Part shown: piece by piece, positions 1 to 5,140 of the stretch
Layout of the letters: each line of letters begins with the position of its first letter
Numbering within the stretch: the stretch's first letter is position 1
Origin: Alphaproteobacteria bacterium
GTDB lineage: Bacteria > Pseudomonadota > Alphaproteobacteria > BNTO01
Reading direction: 5' to 3'
Assembly (NCBI GenBank): GCA_025996655.1
Contig: BNTO01000077.1
Span: 1 to 5,140 of the forward strand
DNA: 5,140 nucleotides
Notes under the pieces: model-generated
Databases searched by the model: none
What the model was told of the DNA's origin: nothing
Seen by the model: the letters and a program-made list of their open reading frames with translations, nothing else
Translations under genes and position numbers: made by a program

Positions 1-321
1 TCTGAGGGAGCATCCTAACTTTTGCGAGAAGAGGTTCACGTTTTCGGAGGGTGCGGCAAACGTGGGCGTCGTCAAGACCAAAAATCCAACCGATAAATTC
101 CTGTGTGACGTAGCTGCGGTAATAGAGAAGAAGCATCAAAAGCCTTTCGGAAAGCTCACATTTCCTATTTCTGCCGGGGCCTTTGTATGGCGCGACGACC
201 TCTTTCATCCAAATTTTTTCAGCTTTTTGAGGATTTTTTCAAAATCTTTTAGGTTAACGCCGAAAAGTCTTTGAAACGTAACGGGTTTTTTCGTGATTTT
301 GTCGTAGGTGACTATGTCCAA
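1..321 (-). pseudogene. IS5-family transposase, N-terminal part, frame-split and cut by the left edge
   Basis: Read on the minus strand, this encodes the N-terminal part of an IS5-family DDE transposase. The first frame gives VTYDKITKKPVTFQRLFG, then LKDFEKILKKLKK, and meets TGA at 207-205. A one-base step back at the A6 run (minus strand, 219-214) continues as IWMKEVVAPYKGPGRNRK. After that come LSERLLMLLLYYRSYVTQ and IGWIFGLDDAHVCRTLRK, which is the typical helix-turn-helix block before the DDE domain. The catalytic domain lies beyond base 1. There is no ATG at the expected start: TTG at 321-319 is possible, and an ATA at 315-313 sits where relatives often have ATG. The frame stays open upstream to TAG at 393-391. 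Some IS5-family members use programmed frameshifting, so this could be a working split gene, but the poor start favours decay. Family assignment rests on remembered sequence resemblance. Confidence 0.75.
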
Positions 322-618
322 CTTCCTCTTGGCAGAGAACCTAAGCCTTTTTATCAAATCTTTGCCCTTTTTGCACCTTTCACAGGAGGTCTAATGAAGT
401 TCTCACCTAAAGGCGAGGGTGTTCAACCATCCCGCGTAACTACATAAATCTCCTAAAAAAAGTGAAACAGCGACGCCGAATTTTAGCACAGCCCAATAAT
501 TTAAAGAATGGAAGAAAATTCTTTTGGCAAAAAAAATGATATTTTTTATCCCCAATTTCGAATTTCGAGAACACTTCCCCATAACTAAAGTTTACAAAAT
601 TCTTCTGACTGATTTCGG
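322..618. other. non-coding gap between transposase remnant and palindrome
   Basis: I see no convincing gene here. The minus-strand frame of the transposase stays open as far as the TAG at 393-391 (CERCKKGKDLIKRL and so on) but has no good start. A short imperfect hairpin (CTCACC / GGCGAG with a TAAA loop) lies at 402-417. The element's own right terminus should lie in this stretch, but no inverted repeat can be assigned without the other end. The part from about 450 to 600 is AT-rich with A and T runs. The 11-mer TGAAACAGCGA at 463-473 recurs at 1560-1570. Confidence 0.4.
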
Positions 619-642
619 TAGAAATAGCCGCGGCTATTTCTA
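619..642. repeat. perfect 24-bp palindrome
   Basis: The left arm TAGAAATAGCCG (619-630) is followed without spacer by its exact reverse complement CGGCTATTTCTA (631-642). The centre is CCGCGG. No T run follows on either strand, so it does not look like a classical terminator. Its last two bases are also the first two of the TAA direct repeat of the neighbouring MITE-like element. It could be a dimeric protein-binding site, a cruciform or extragenic palindrome, or an insertion target. The function is unknown; the symmetry itself is directly visible. Confidence 0.85.
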
Positions 643-739
643 AGAACCTGTCTTCACAAACAATCAAGTCTTTTTAGAAGAACCATGGAATGAGCAATCA
701 TCACTATATTTTCCGCTCATTTGTGAAGACAGGCTCTAA
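641..739. mobile_element. MITE-like element, 93 bp with 17-bp inverted repeats and TAA duplications
   Basis: The left terminal repeat GAACCTGTCTTCACAAA (644-660) and the right one TTTGTGAAGACAGGCTC (720-736) are reverse complements with one mismatch in 17. TAA flanks both sides (641-643 and 737-739), as expected for a 3-bp target duplication. The 59-bp interior codes for nothing plausible, so movement would need a transposase supplied in trans. A 3-bp TNA duplication is what I recall for one IS5-family subgroup (IS1031), and an IS5-family transposase lies about 300 bp to the left. Its own ends are not identified, so parentage is inference. A simple stem-loop without mobility is the alternative. 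Confidence 0.6.
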
Positions 740-866
740 AAGGCGCTCTTGCCGCAGGCTTTTCGCAAGGGCCGTACGGTTTTTCGCTCGACTATCTCTT
801 GAAACTTTTTTAAAACAAAACACAAAAAACTTTACGAAAAAAAACGCAGCCGTGTTACCTTTTTAT

Positions 867-1432
867 ATGGTTTTGTATAGAATTATCGCAGTGAAGAAGT
901 CAAGTCTCCTTATGATGCCGTTATTGTCTAGTTGTAGCAAACCGCTCGACAACAAGAGTTCCGTTCCTCACATCCAAGAGTTCAGCGTCAATGGGGCTTG
1001 GGAGCGGGATGGGGCAGCAGAGGAGTGTCTACATTTAAAATCGCACATAACACATACATTTTAAATTACTGGAAAATGTGTGCTTATCAGTGTGATAATA
1101 CCTTTCTTGTCATGAATATTGAAAAAGATTCAATAATTTTTAACCCGTTAAGTTTCCCCACGTATAGTGAAGAAGAAAAGCAAATTATTTATGAAGAAGC
1201 CTGTGGCGGTTTGATAGATTTTGACGAAAAAACAAAAACGTTCTCGATTTATTCGAAAGGAGTGGGATGGGGTGGACTTTCGACAAAAAGTATACTCAAA
1301 TTTAAAGACGGTAGGTTGATTTTGATGGAGCAAAAAGGAACAAAAGACTTAAAAGATAAAAATTATCCCTTCCCTACCGATGGGGATTGGTGGTACAATC
1401 AATATGAGCGCGAGGATAAATCTGGCAACTGA
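867..1432 (+). pseudogene. predicted small lipoprotein, disrupted by a one-base frameshift
   Basis: The first frame starts at ATG 867 or, better for a signal peptide, at GTG 891. From GTG it reads MKKSSLLMMPLLSSC: a lysine n-region, a short hydrophobic core and an LSSC lipobox with the Cys codon at 933-935. It continues to NGAWERDG near 1013 and then leaves the plausible frame, reaching TAA at 1062-1064. The -1 frame takes over from about 1010 as SRGVSTFKIAHNTYILNY and runs to TGA at 1430-1432. One more G in the G4 run (1011-1014) would join them as WERDGGSRGVSTFK, giving about 180 residues from GTG 891. The second half is rich in aromatic residues and Gly, with an IDFDEKTKTFSIYSKGVGW stretch typical of secreted beta-rich proteins. 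I do not recognise the family. No strong ribosome binding site is visible. A sequencing error is possible instead of a real lesion. Confidence 0.55.
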
Positions 1433-1457
1433 CCTATCAATCTCATCGCTCGACATA

Positions 1458-1515
1458 GGATTTTTGAGATCACAAATTCTCTTTTTCTTAAATTTTGTGC
1501 CTCAAAAATTGATCC
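1458..1515. terminator. AT-rich hairpin between convergent gene ends
   Basis: The left arm ATTTTTGAG plus CACAAA (1460-1476) pairs with TTTGTG plus CTCAAAAAT (1494-1509). There is a small asymmetric bulge (AT against C) and a loop of about 17 nt. Outer GGA (1458-1460) and TCC (1513-1515) could add pairs around a bulge. It lies 26 bp after the lipoprotein stop and beyond the gspE stop on the other strand, so it could slow transcription from both sides. No clean T run follows on either strand, and the stem is AT-rich, so terminator function is inferred from position. Confidence 0.3.
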
Positions 1516-1538
1516 ACGTACAGACTTCGAAAGTCAAT

Positions 1539-1579
1539 GCTGTTTTTTGTCGAAATGTTTGAAACAGCGAAATTTTTTT
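1539..1579 (+). terminator. possible rho-independent terminator, plus strand
   Basis: GCTGTTT (1539-1545) pairs exactly with AAACAGC (1562-1568) around a 16-nt loop. GAAA and seven T (1573-1579) follow. The layout fits an intrinsic terminator for transcripts entering from the lipoprotein remnant towards gspE. The long loop and the 4-nt gap before the T run make it weak. On the opposite strand the same stem has no T run, so it would not be a good terminator for gspE. Confidence 0.4.
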
Positions 1580-1593
1580 GTGAAGACCGTTTT
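1577..1593. repeat. degenerate third copy of the MITE terminal repeat
   Basis: TTTGTGAAGAC at 1577-1587 is identical to the inner 11 bases of the right terminal repeat at 720-736. Over 17 positions this site matches the inverted left terminal repeat at 14 and the right one at 13. It overlaps the last two bases of the gspE stop codon. It may be a leftover end of a related element, possibly the far end of a longer unit that began at 644, or a coincidence in AT-rich DNA. Confidence 0.3.
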
Positions 1594-3160
1594 ACACCCG
1601 CCCCAACACACGCTCAAGCTCTTGAAGCGTCGTTAGGCCGCGCTGAACTTTTTCTAAACCATCTTCCAACATGCTGACATAGCCTTGCTTTTTGGCGCAC
1701 TGGGCCAACTCCGAAAGGGGACGATTGAGCGCTATGCAAAGATCCACATCTTCTACGACAGGCAAAATTTCGCAAAGGGCGAGGCGCCCCTTAAAACCCG
1801 TCTCGCGGCAAGCCGGACATCTTGCCCCTTTGCAAACCAAGCAAAGCCTGCGTACAAGCCGTTGCGACATAATCATAAGAATCTGCCCCGACAAAAGCGC
1901 CGCCGGAATGCCCAAATCCACAAGACGACTCGGCACACTCAGGGCGTCATTCGAATGCAGCGTCGACAGAACCAAATGCCCCGTCATGGCAGCGCGCAGC
2001 GTCATTTGCGCCGTTTCTTCGTCGCGAATTTCCCCAATAAACAAAACGTCTGGATCCTGCCGCAACAAAGACCGCACGCCCTCGGCAAACGTCAAAACGC
2101 CGTTTTGCTGAATTTCTGTTTGGCGAATTTTTTCGAACCGATATTCCACAGGCTCTTCCAGCGTCATAATATTGCGGCTGTCGGCATCCATGCGTGAACA
2201 TAAGGTGTAAAGCGTGGTTGTTTTCCCCGAGCCCGTCGGCCCGCACAGTAAAATAAGGCCATAGGGCTTTTGAATCATGGCTAAAAGCGTGCGTTGGGCC
2301 GACGGAAGGAAGCCAAGATTTTCAAGCGATATCAGCTTTTTGTTTTTGTATAAAATGCGGAGGACAATATTTTCGCCGTGAACGGTGGGGTGCGTCGCGA
2401 CGCGAAAATCAAACTTTTTTTGATGAAAAGTCGCGTCAAAATGTCCGGCTTGGGGACGGCGCGATTCGGCGATATCTATATTGGCCAAAATTTTGATGCG
2501 AATCGCCCAATTTTTCCAAGAACTCTTGTGCAAGTCGTAAGCATCCTGCAGCAAGCCGTCCACGCGAAACCGCACTTTGACAAGGCAGGATTCCGGCTGG
2601 AAATGCAAATCGGACGCCTCTTTGTCAAGGGCGTTTTCCAAAATCTGATTCAGGCGCGTAGAAATATCGTCTTCCGACTGAAACACGCGCGCGGCAGGTT
2701 CGGCCAAAGTCGAAGGGGCAAACGCGCGTTCAAGATTTTCGCGAATGAGCGCCCAATCGGCATAAAAAAATTCGACACAAAGATTCGGCCCAAGGTGGGC
2801 GGCCTGCTGCTGAAGCGCGTCTTTGGCGGCAAGATGCGTCGGGTCGGCCATGGCGATTTTTAAACGCGAAGACGTTTTGGAAAAAAGGAGGGCCGAATAT
2901 TTTTCTTGCAATTCGCGCGACAAGAGCTGTACAATGATTCTATTAGGTGGGTTTTCATCCAAATCGACATAGGGGATTCCGGTAATGTCGGCTAGCGTTT
3001 TCTTGACAACTGAAGATTCAACAAAGCCAAGGCGAATGCAGATTTCGTCAAAAGGTTCTTGTGTGCGGCGCTGTTCTTCAAGAACGACGTCCACTTGATC
3101 AAGACGAAGGAGCCCGGCGTCTCTCAAAGCATTTTGAAGTTTTTCTTGAAAATTTTTCAC
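1592..3160 (-). CDS. gspE: GspE/PilB-type secretion or pilus assembly ATPase
   Basis: This is a cytoplasmic hexameric ATPase that powers pseudopilus or pilus assembly at the inner membrane (type II secretion GspE or type IV pilus PilB). In 522 residues it has an N-terminal GspE_N-like domain (about 20-145). The core follows, with RFRVDGLLQD (197-206), Walker A GPTGSGKT (307-314), an Asp box TLEEPVEY (333-340), Walker B DPDVLFIGEIRD (369-380) and a His box TGHLVLSTLHSNDA (393-406). The zinc motif is C440-x2-C443-x4-C448-x2-C451; relatives usually have about 30 or more residues between the two Cys pairs. Length fits GspE better than the longer PilB. The start is GTG at 3160-3158; TGA closes the frame upstream and no Shine-Dalgarno sequence is visible. 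No other secretion or pilus gene is in view, so GspE and PilB cannot be separated by context. It is divergent from prfA and appears intact. Confidence 0.93.
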   Translation of the reverse strand: MKNFQEKLQNALRDAGLLRLDQVDVVLEEQRRTQEPFDEICIRLGFVESSVVKKTLADITGIPYVDLDENPPNRIIVQLLSRELQEKYSALLFSKTSSRLKIAMADPTHLAAKDALQQQAAHLGPNLCVEFFYADWALIRENLERAFAPSTLAEPAARVFQSEDDISTRLNQILENALDKEASDLHFQPESCLVKVRFRVDGLLQDAYDLHKSSWKNWAIRIKILANIDIAESRRPQAGHFDATFHQKKFDFRVATHPTVHGENIVLRILYKNKKLISLENLGFLPSAQRTLLAMIQKPYGLILLCGPTGSGKTTTLYTLCSRMDADSRNIMTLEEPVEYRFEKIRQTEIQQNGVLTFAEGVRSLLRQDPDVLFIGEIRDEETAQMTLRAAMTGHLVLSTLHSNDALSVPSRLVDLGIPAALLSGQILMIMSQRLVRRLCLVCKGARCPACRETGFKGRLALCEILPVVEDVDLCIALNRPLSELAQCAKKQGYVSMLEDGLEKVQRGLTTLQELERVLGRV

Positions 3161-3186
3161 AGAAAAAGAAAAACTAGCTCACCCTT

Positions 3187-3215
3187 TTAAAGAGTAACAA
3201 CAAAAAGTTAAAGAG
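3187..3215. repeat. paired TTAAAGAG repeats in the divergent promoter region
   Basis: TTAAAGAG occurs at 3187-3194 and again at 3208-3215. The start-to-start distance is 21 bp, about two helical turns, which would put both copies on the same DNA face. On the minus strand they read CTCTTTAA, upstream of the gspE start. The arrangement could be a regulator site for gspE, but an 8-bp AT-rich repeat may well arise by chance. Confidence 0.25.
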
Positions 3216-3278
3216 GGCTGAAAACGCTTTGAGGGAGGTCGAGAAATCTTGAATCTACTCTCCTTCCCTCCTAAAAGG

Positions 3279-3307
3279 TTTACTTCAAGAAGAATTATTG
3301 CTAGAAA
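3279..3307 (+). promoter_or_regulatory. candidate sigma-70-type promoter for prfA
   Basis: TTTACT (3279-3284, four of six to TTGACA) and TAGAAA (3302-3307, four of six to TATAAT) are separated by 17 bp. Transcription would begin near 3314, about 60 nt before the ATG at 3375 and after the alternative TTG at 3249. If used, it would exclude the longer form of the protein. The boxes are weak and no start site is known. Confidence 0.25.
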
Positions 3308-3374
3308 CTGTAGGGGAGGGGCCAACAAGAATGCGCATTTGGCGTATACCGCAAGCCCAAAGGTTCAAACATTT

Positions 3375-4457
3375 ATGTCTCTTCAAGATCGCCTCCTTCA
3401 AGTTCTCCAGCGCCATGATGAGATCCGCGCCGCGCTTGAAAGCGTGGCCGGCCTCACGCAAGAAGAGATGACACGCCTTTCTAAGGAATTCTCGTCTTTA
3501 TCAAAAATTGCAAGTGTCATTCGTCTTCTTCACAAAAAAGAAAAGGACTTAGCCGCGTCCGAGGCGTTGCAAAATGAAGAGAACCTTGAATCCGACTTCA
3601 AATCCATGATTTCGGAAGACATTGAGACGCTTAAAAAAGATATAGGGACCCTGAATCAAGAGATCCGCCTCCTTTTGCTTCCCAAAGATAGCCACGATGA
3701 TCGTAATGTCATCCTAGAAATCCGCGCTGGCACAGGAGGCGACGAAGCCGGACTTTTCGCGGCGGATTTGCTGCGCATGTATCAGCGCTACACCACATTT
3801 AAAGGCTGGGGTTTTGAACTCCTCAGCAGCACCGATACGGGCGCCGGTTCGTTGCGGGAAGCTACAGTGTCCATTTCGGGAACGGAAGTTTTTTCCCGTT
3901 TAAAATTCGAATCAGGCGTGCACCGCGTTCAGCGCGTTCCCGAGACCGAGGCCAATGGGCGCATTCACACCTCCGCAGCGACCGTTGCCGTTTTGCCGGA
4001 AGCCGAAGAGGTGGACATTGTGATTGAAGACAAGGATTTGCAAATCGACGTTTATCGCGCTTCCGGTGCCGGCGGGCAACATGTCAACAAAACGGAAAGC
4101 GCCATTCGCATCACGCACCTGCCCACAGGGCTTGTTGTCACGCAGCAGGACGACCGTTCTCAGCACAAAAACAAAGCCAAGGCCATGAAAATCTTGCGCG
4201 CGCGCCTGTACGACCTTGGCAACGAAAAGCAAAACGCCCAAAGAGCTGCCGAGCGAAAAAGCCAGGTGGGCCATGGCGATCGCTCCGAACGCATCCGCAC
4301 CTACAATTTCCCACAAAATCGCATCACCGACCATCGCATTAATCTCACGCTTTATAAACTTGAGGCCATTTTAGAGGGAGACGCGTTGGAGGAAGTCCTT
4401 GAAGCGCTTATTACCGAAGACCAGGCGCAACGTTTGGCGGAAGAAGGGACGGAGTAG
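3375..4457 (+). CDS. prfA: peptide chain release factor 1 (RF1)
   Basis: RF1 recognises UAA and UAG in the ribosomal A site and triggers hydrolysis of the peptidyl-tRNA ester. From ATG 3375 it has 360 residues, the same length as Escherichia coli RF1. Residues 1 to about 105 form the helical N-terminal domain. The codon-recognition tripeptide is PET at 189-191 (PxT class, in [14 protein letters not shown]), which separates it from the SPF of RF2. The catalytic GGQ is at 233-235 in [16 protein letters not shown], with Gln235 as the residue PrmC methylates in other bacteria. QHKNKAKA and [17 protein letters not shown] further confirm the family. The C-terminus resembles alphaproteobacterial RF1. 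A weak AAAGG at 3359-3363 lies 11 nt upstream. A TTG at 3249 would add 42 residues and has GAGGGAGG 10 nt upstream, but the extension is unlike RF1. The usual downstream prmC is absent. Confidence 0.97.
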   Translation: MSLQDRLLQVLQRHDEIRAALESVAGLTQEEMTRLSKEFSSLSKIASVIRLLHKKEKDLAASEALQNEENLESDFKSMISEDIETLKKDIGTLNQEIRLLLLPKDSHDDRNVILEIRAGTGGDEAGLFAADLLRMYQRYTTFKGWGFELLSSTDTGAGSLREATVSISGTEVFSRLKFESGVHRVQRVPETEANGRIHTSAATVAVLPEAEEVDIVIEDKDLQIDVYRASGAGGQHVNKTESAIRITHLPTGLVVTQQDDRSQHKNKAKAMKILRARLYDLGNEKQNAQRAAERKSQVGHGDRSERIRTYNFPQNRITDHRINLTLYKLEAILEGDALEEVLEALITEDQAQRLAEEGTE

Positions 4458-4671
4458 GGCAGAAGACGGAATTGCCTTGAGGCTCTCTTTCTTTTTTTTA
4501 CGCTATCTTTCTGCTTTTCATTTTTTTTCGAGACAAAAGCCCTTCGTATTAGCAAAAAAATTAAGAAAGAAAATTGTCGAAAAATTAATAAAAGTACGTG
4601 ATATTAAAAGTATCATATAGGACTCTTGGATATATTATGAAATTTTTAAAATCTCTTTCTTTCTTTTCCTT

Positions 4672-5019
4672 ATGGCCTACGAGAACGCCTCGCGAAATCT
4701 AGCTATTTCAGCAGAAGTCACAGAAAATAGTGCTCGAGCGACGGCTATTCTTAATGAATGTTATGGAAATCTTTCTGAGTTTTTAGGCGCCCGCCTCCAA
4801 AAAGTCGAAAATATTCTTGAAAGAATCTGGGGAGGGGCGACTTATCAGAACCTCTGTAAGAAAAAAGACATCTCTCCTCTCGAACTTGTTCTTTGTTTTG
4901 ATTGGTTAATTGAAAAAGAGATAACAGAAATTGGGAGGAACTCCTCTACCGGAGAGCCGTTGACCGCACTGCTAGCACTGTCTTGTGCTATTTGGGAAGA
5001 CAGCAGAGACGAGGTATAG
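4672..5019 (+). CDS. uncharacterised 115-residue protein
   Basis: I do not recognise this protein. It is predicted soluble and largely helical, with no signal peptide or membrane segment. It has four Cys (30, 62, 75, 105) and three Trp (53, 78, 108). The stretch ISPLELVLCFDWLIEKEI (67-84) looks like an amphipathic helix, and the C-terminus is acidic (WEDSRDEV). The ATG at 4672 is the only usable start in frame after TAG at 4618-4620, but the 19 nt before it are only T and C apart from the last A-free context, so there is no Shine-Dalgarno sequence. An imperfect inverted repeat (TGATATT / AGTATCA, 4599-4615) lies upstream and could be an operator. The gene sits between prfA and a transposase, so it may be accessory. 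Coding status rests on open-frame length and a protein-like composition; it could also be an N-terminally altered remnant. Confidence 0.5.
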   Translation: MAYENASRNLAISAEVTENSARATAILNECYGNLSEFLGARLQKVENILERIWGGATYQNLCKKKDISPLELVLCFDWLIEKEITEIGRNSSTGEPLTALLALSCAIWEDSRDEV

Positions 5020-5087
5020 CTAAGCGGCTTGAAAAATTTGCAAAAAAAATGTAAACCCTATTAGTGATTTTTGTTAACGGTTTTAAT

Positions 5088-5140
5088 TTGGCTTACAGTA
5101 CAGATTTTAGAAAGAGGGTATTGGAACATTACGCGAAAAG
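5088..5140 (+). CDS. IS630-family transposase, 5' fragment at the right edge
   Basis: Starting at TTG 5088 the frame reads MAYSTDFRKRVLEHYAK and is still open at the window end. This matches the opening of IS630/Tc1-type transposases (MAYS-DFR-KVL pattern), where a helix-turn-helix domain binds the element ends ahead of the DDE catalytic domain. A GTG at 5064 is in frame and could be an earlier start, but the family usually begins at the MAYS motif. No strong Shine-Dalgarno sequence is seen. The element's left inverted repeat should lie between about 5020 and 5087, but cannot be defined without the other end. Only 17 residues are visible, so the call is moderate. Confidence 0.6.
   Translation, partial: MAYSTDFRKRVLEHYAK

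Noticed and set aside
62..274. Plus-strand open frame of 70 codons
   Set aside because: It is the antisense shadow of the IS5-family transposase, whose minus-strand translation is clearly family-like.
440..667. Minus-strand open frame of 75 codons
   Set aside because: It starts inside the MITE-like element, reads through its terminal repeat and the palindrome, and gives a Phe-rich sequence with no recognisable pattern.
757..784. Hairpin GGCTTTT / AAGGGCC followed by TTTTT, possible terminator
   Set aside because: Two of seven pairs are G-T and the T run starts seven nt after the stem; no upstream plus-strand gene needs it.
690..866. Upstream part of the open frame that contains the lipoprotein start
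   Set aside because: It reads through the right terminal repeat and a basic, low-information stretch; the protein-like part begins only at ATG 867 or GTG 891.
1380..1562. Plus-strand open frame of 60 codons
   Set aside because: It overlaps the end of the lipoprotein frame and runs through the hairpins; composition is not protein-like.
1685..2863. Long plus-strand open frames opposite gspE (1685-2197, 1692-2111, 2378-2863)
   Set aside because: All are antisense to a strongly conserved ATPase and are explained by its codon pattern.
3249..3374. 42-codon N-terminal extension of RF1 from TTG 3249
   Set aside because: The extension has no RF1 character, and ATG 3375 gives exactly the 360-residue family length. 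It is kept as a finding only because of the good Shine-Dalgarno sequence.
3912..4334. Minus-strand frame of 140 codons opposite prfA
   Set aside because: It is the antisense shadow of the conserved RF1 catalytic region.
4446..4499. Terminator after prfA (AGGGC / GCCTT stem, T-rich tail)
   Set aside because: Only five pairs with one G-T, a 13-nt loop, and the T run begins well after the stem; too weak to call.
4399..4620. Plus-strand frame of 73 codons across the prfA stop
   Set aside because: It overlaps prfA out of frame and continues into AT-rich DNA with a Lys/Phe-rich translation, typical of a chance frame.
1..5140. tRNA, rRNA, riboswitch or CRISPR array
   Set aside because: No cloverleaf, conserved rRNA segment, regularly spaced repeats or known riboswitch core was seen on reading both strands.

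Overview
The window looks like a piece of a rearranged, insertion-sequence-rich bacterial chromosome. Two well-preserved core genes sit in the middle, and accessory or decaying material lies on both sides. The release factor 1 sequence resembles alphaproteobacterial RF1, and the AT-rich, transposase-studded flanks suit a host-associated or intracellular alphaproteobacterium. That placement is inference from remembered family sequences; no search was run.

Left third (1-1591). On the minus strand, the 5' part of an IS5-family transposase runs off the left edge. It is split by a -1 frame change at a run of six A. Next come a non-coding stretch, a perfect 24-bp palindrome, and directly against it a 93-bp MITE-like element with 17-bp terminal inverted repeats and a TAA direct repeat on each side. 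To the right on the plus strand lies a small predicted lipoprotein gene that appears broken by a single-base frameshift. Two hairpins then fill the gap between this gene and the convergent gspE.

Centre (1592-4457). A complete GspE/PilB-type secretion ATPase gene (minus strand) and a complete prfA gene (plus strand) diverge from a shared intergenic region of about 210 bp. All the ATPase motifs are present, but the zinc-binding tetracysteine motif is unusually compact. RF1 has its PxT anticodon-recognition tripeptide and its GGQ catalytic motif at the canonical positions. Neither gene has its usual neighbours here: no other type II secretion or pilus gene is visible, and prmC does not follow prfA.

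Right end (4458-5140). After an AT-rich gap there is a 115-residue protein that I do not recognise. The window closes with the first 17 codons of a probable IS630-family transposase. The segment is thus bounded by two different transposases, which fits the scattered gene order. I see no tRNA, rRNA or CRISPR array. No complete new multigene system is visible; the most unusual signals are the palindrome plus MITE pair and the short zinc motif of GspE.
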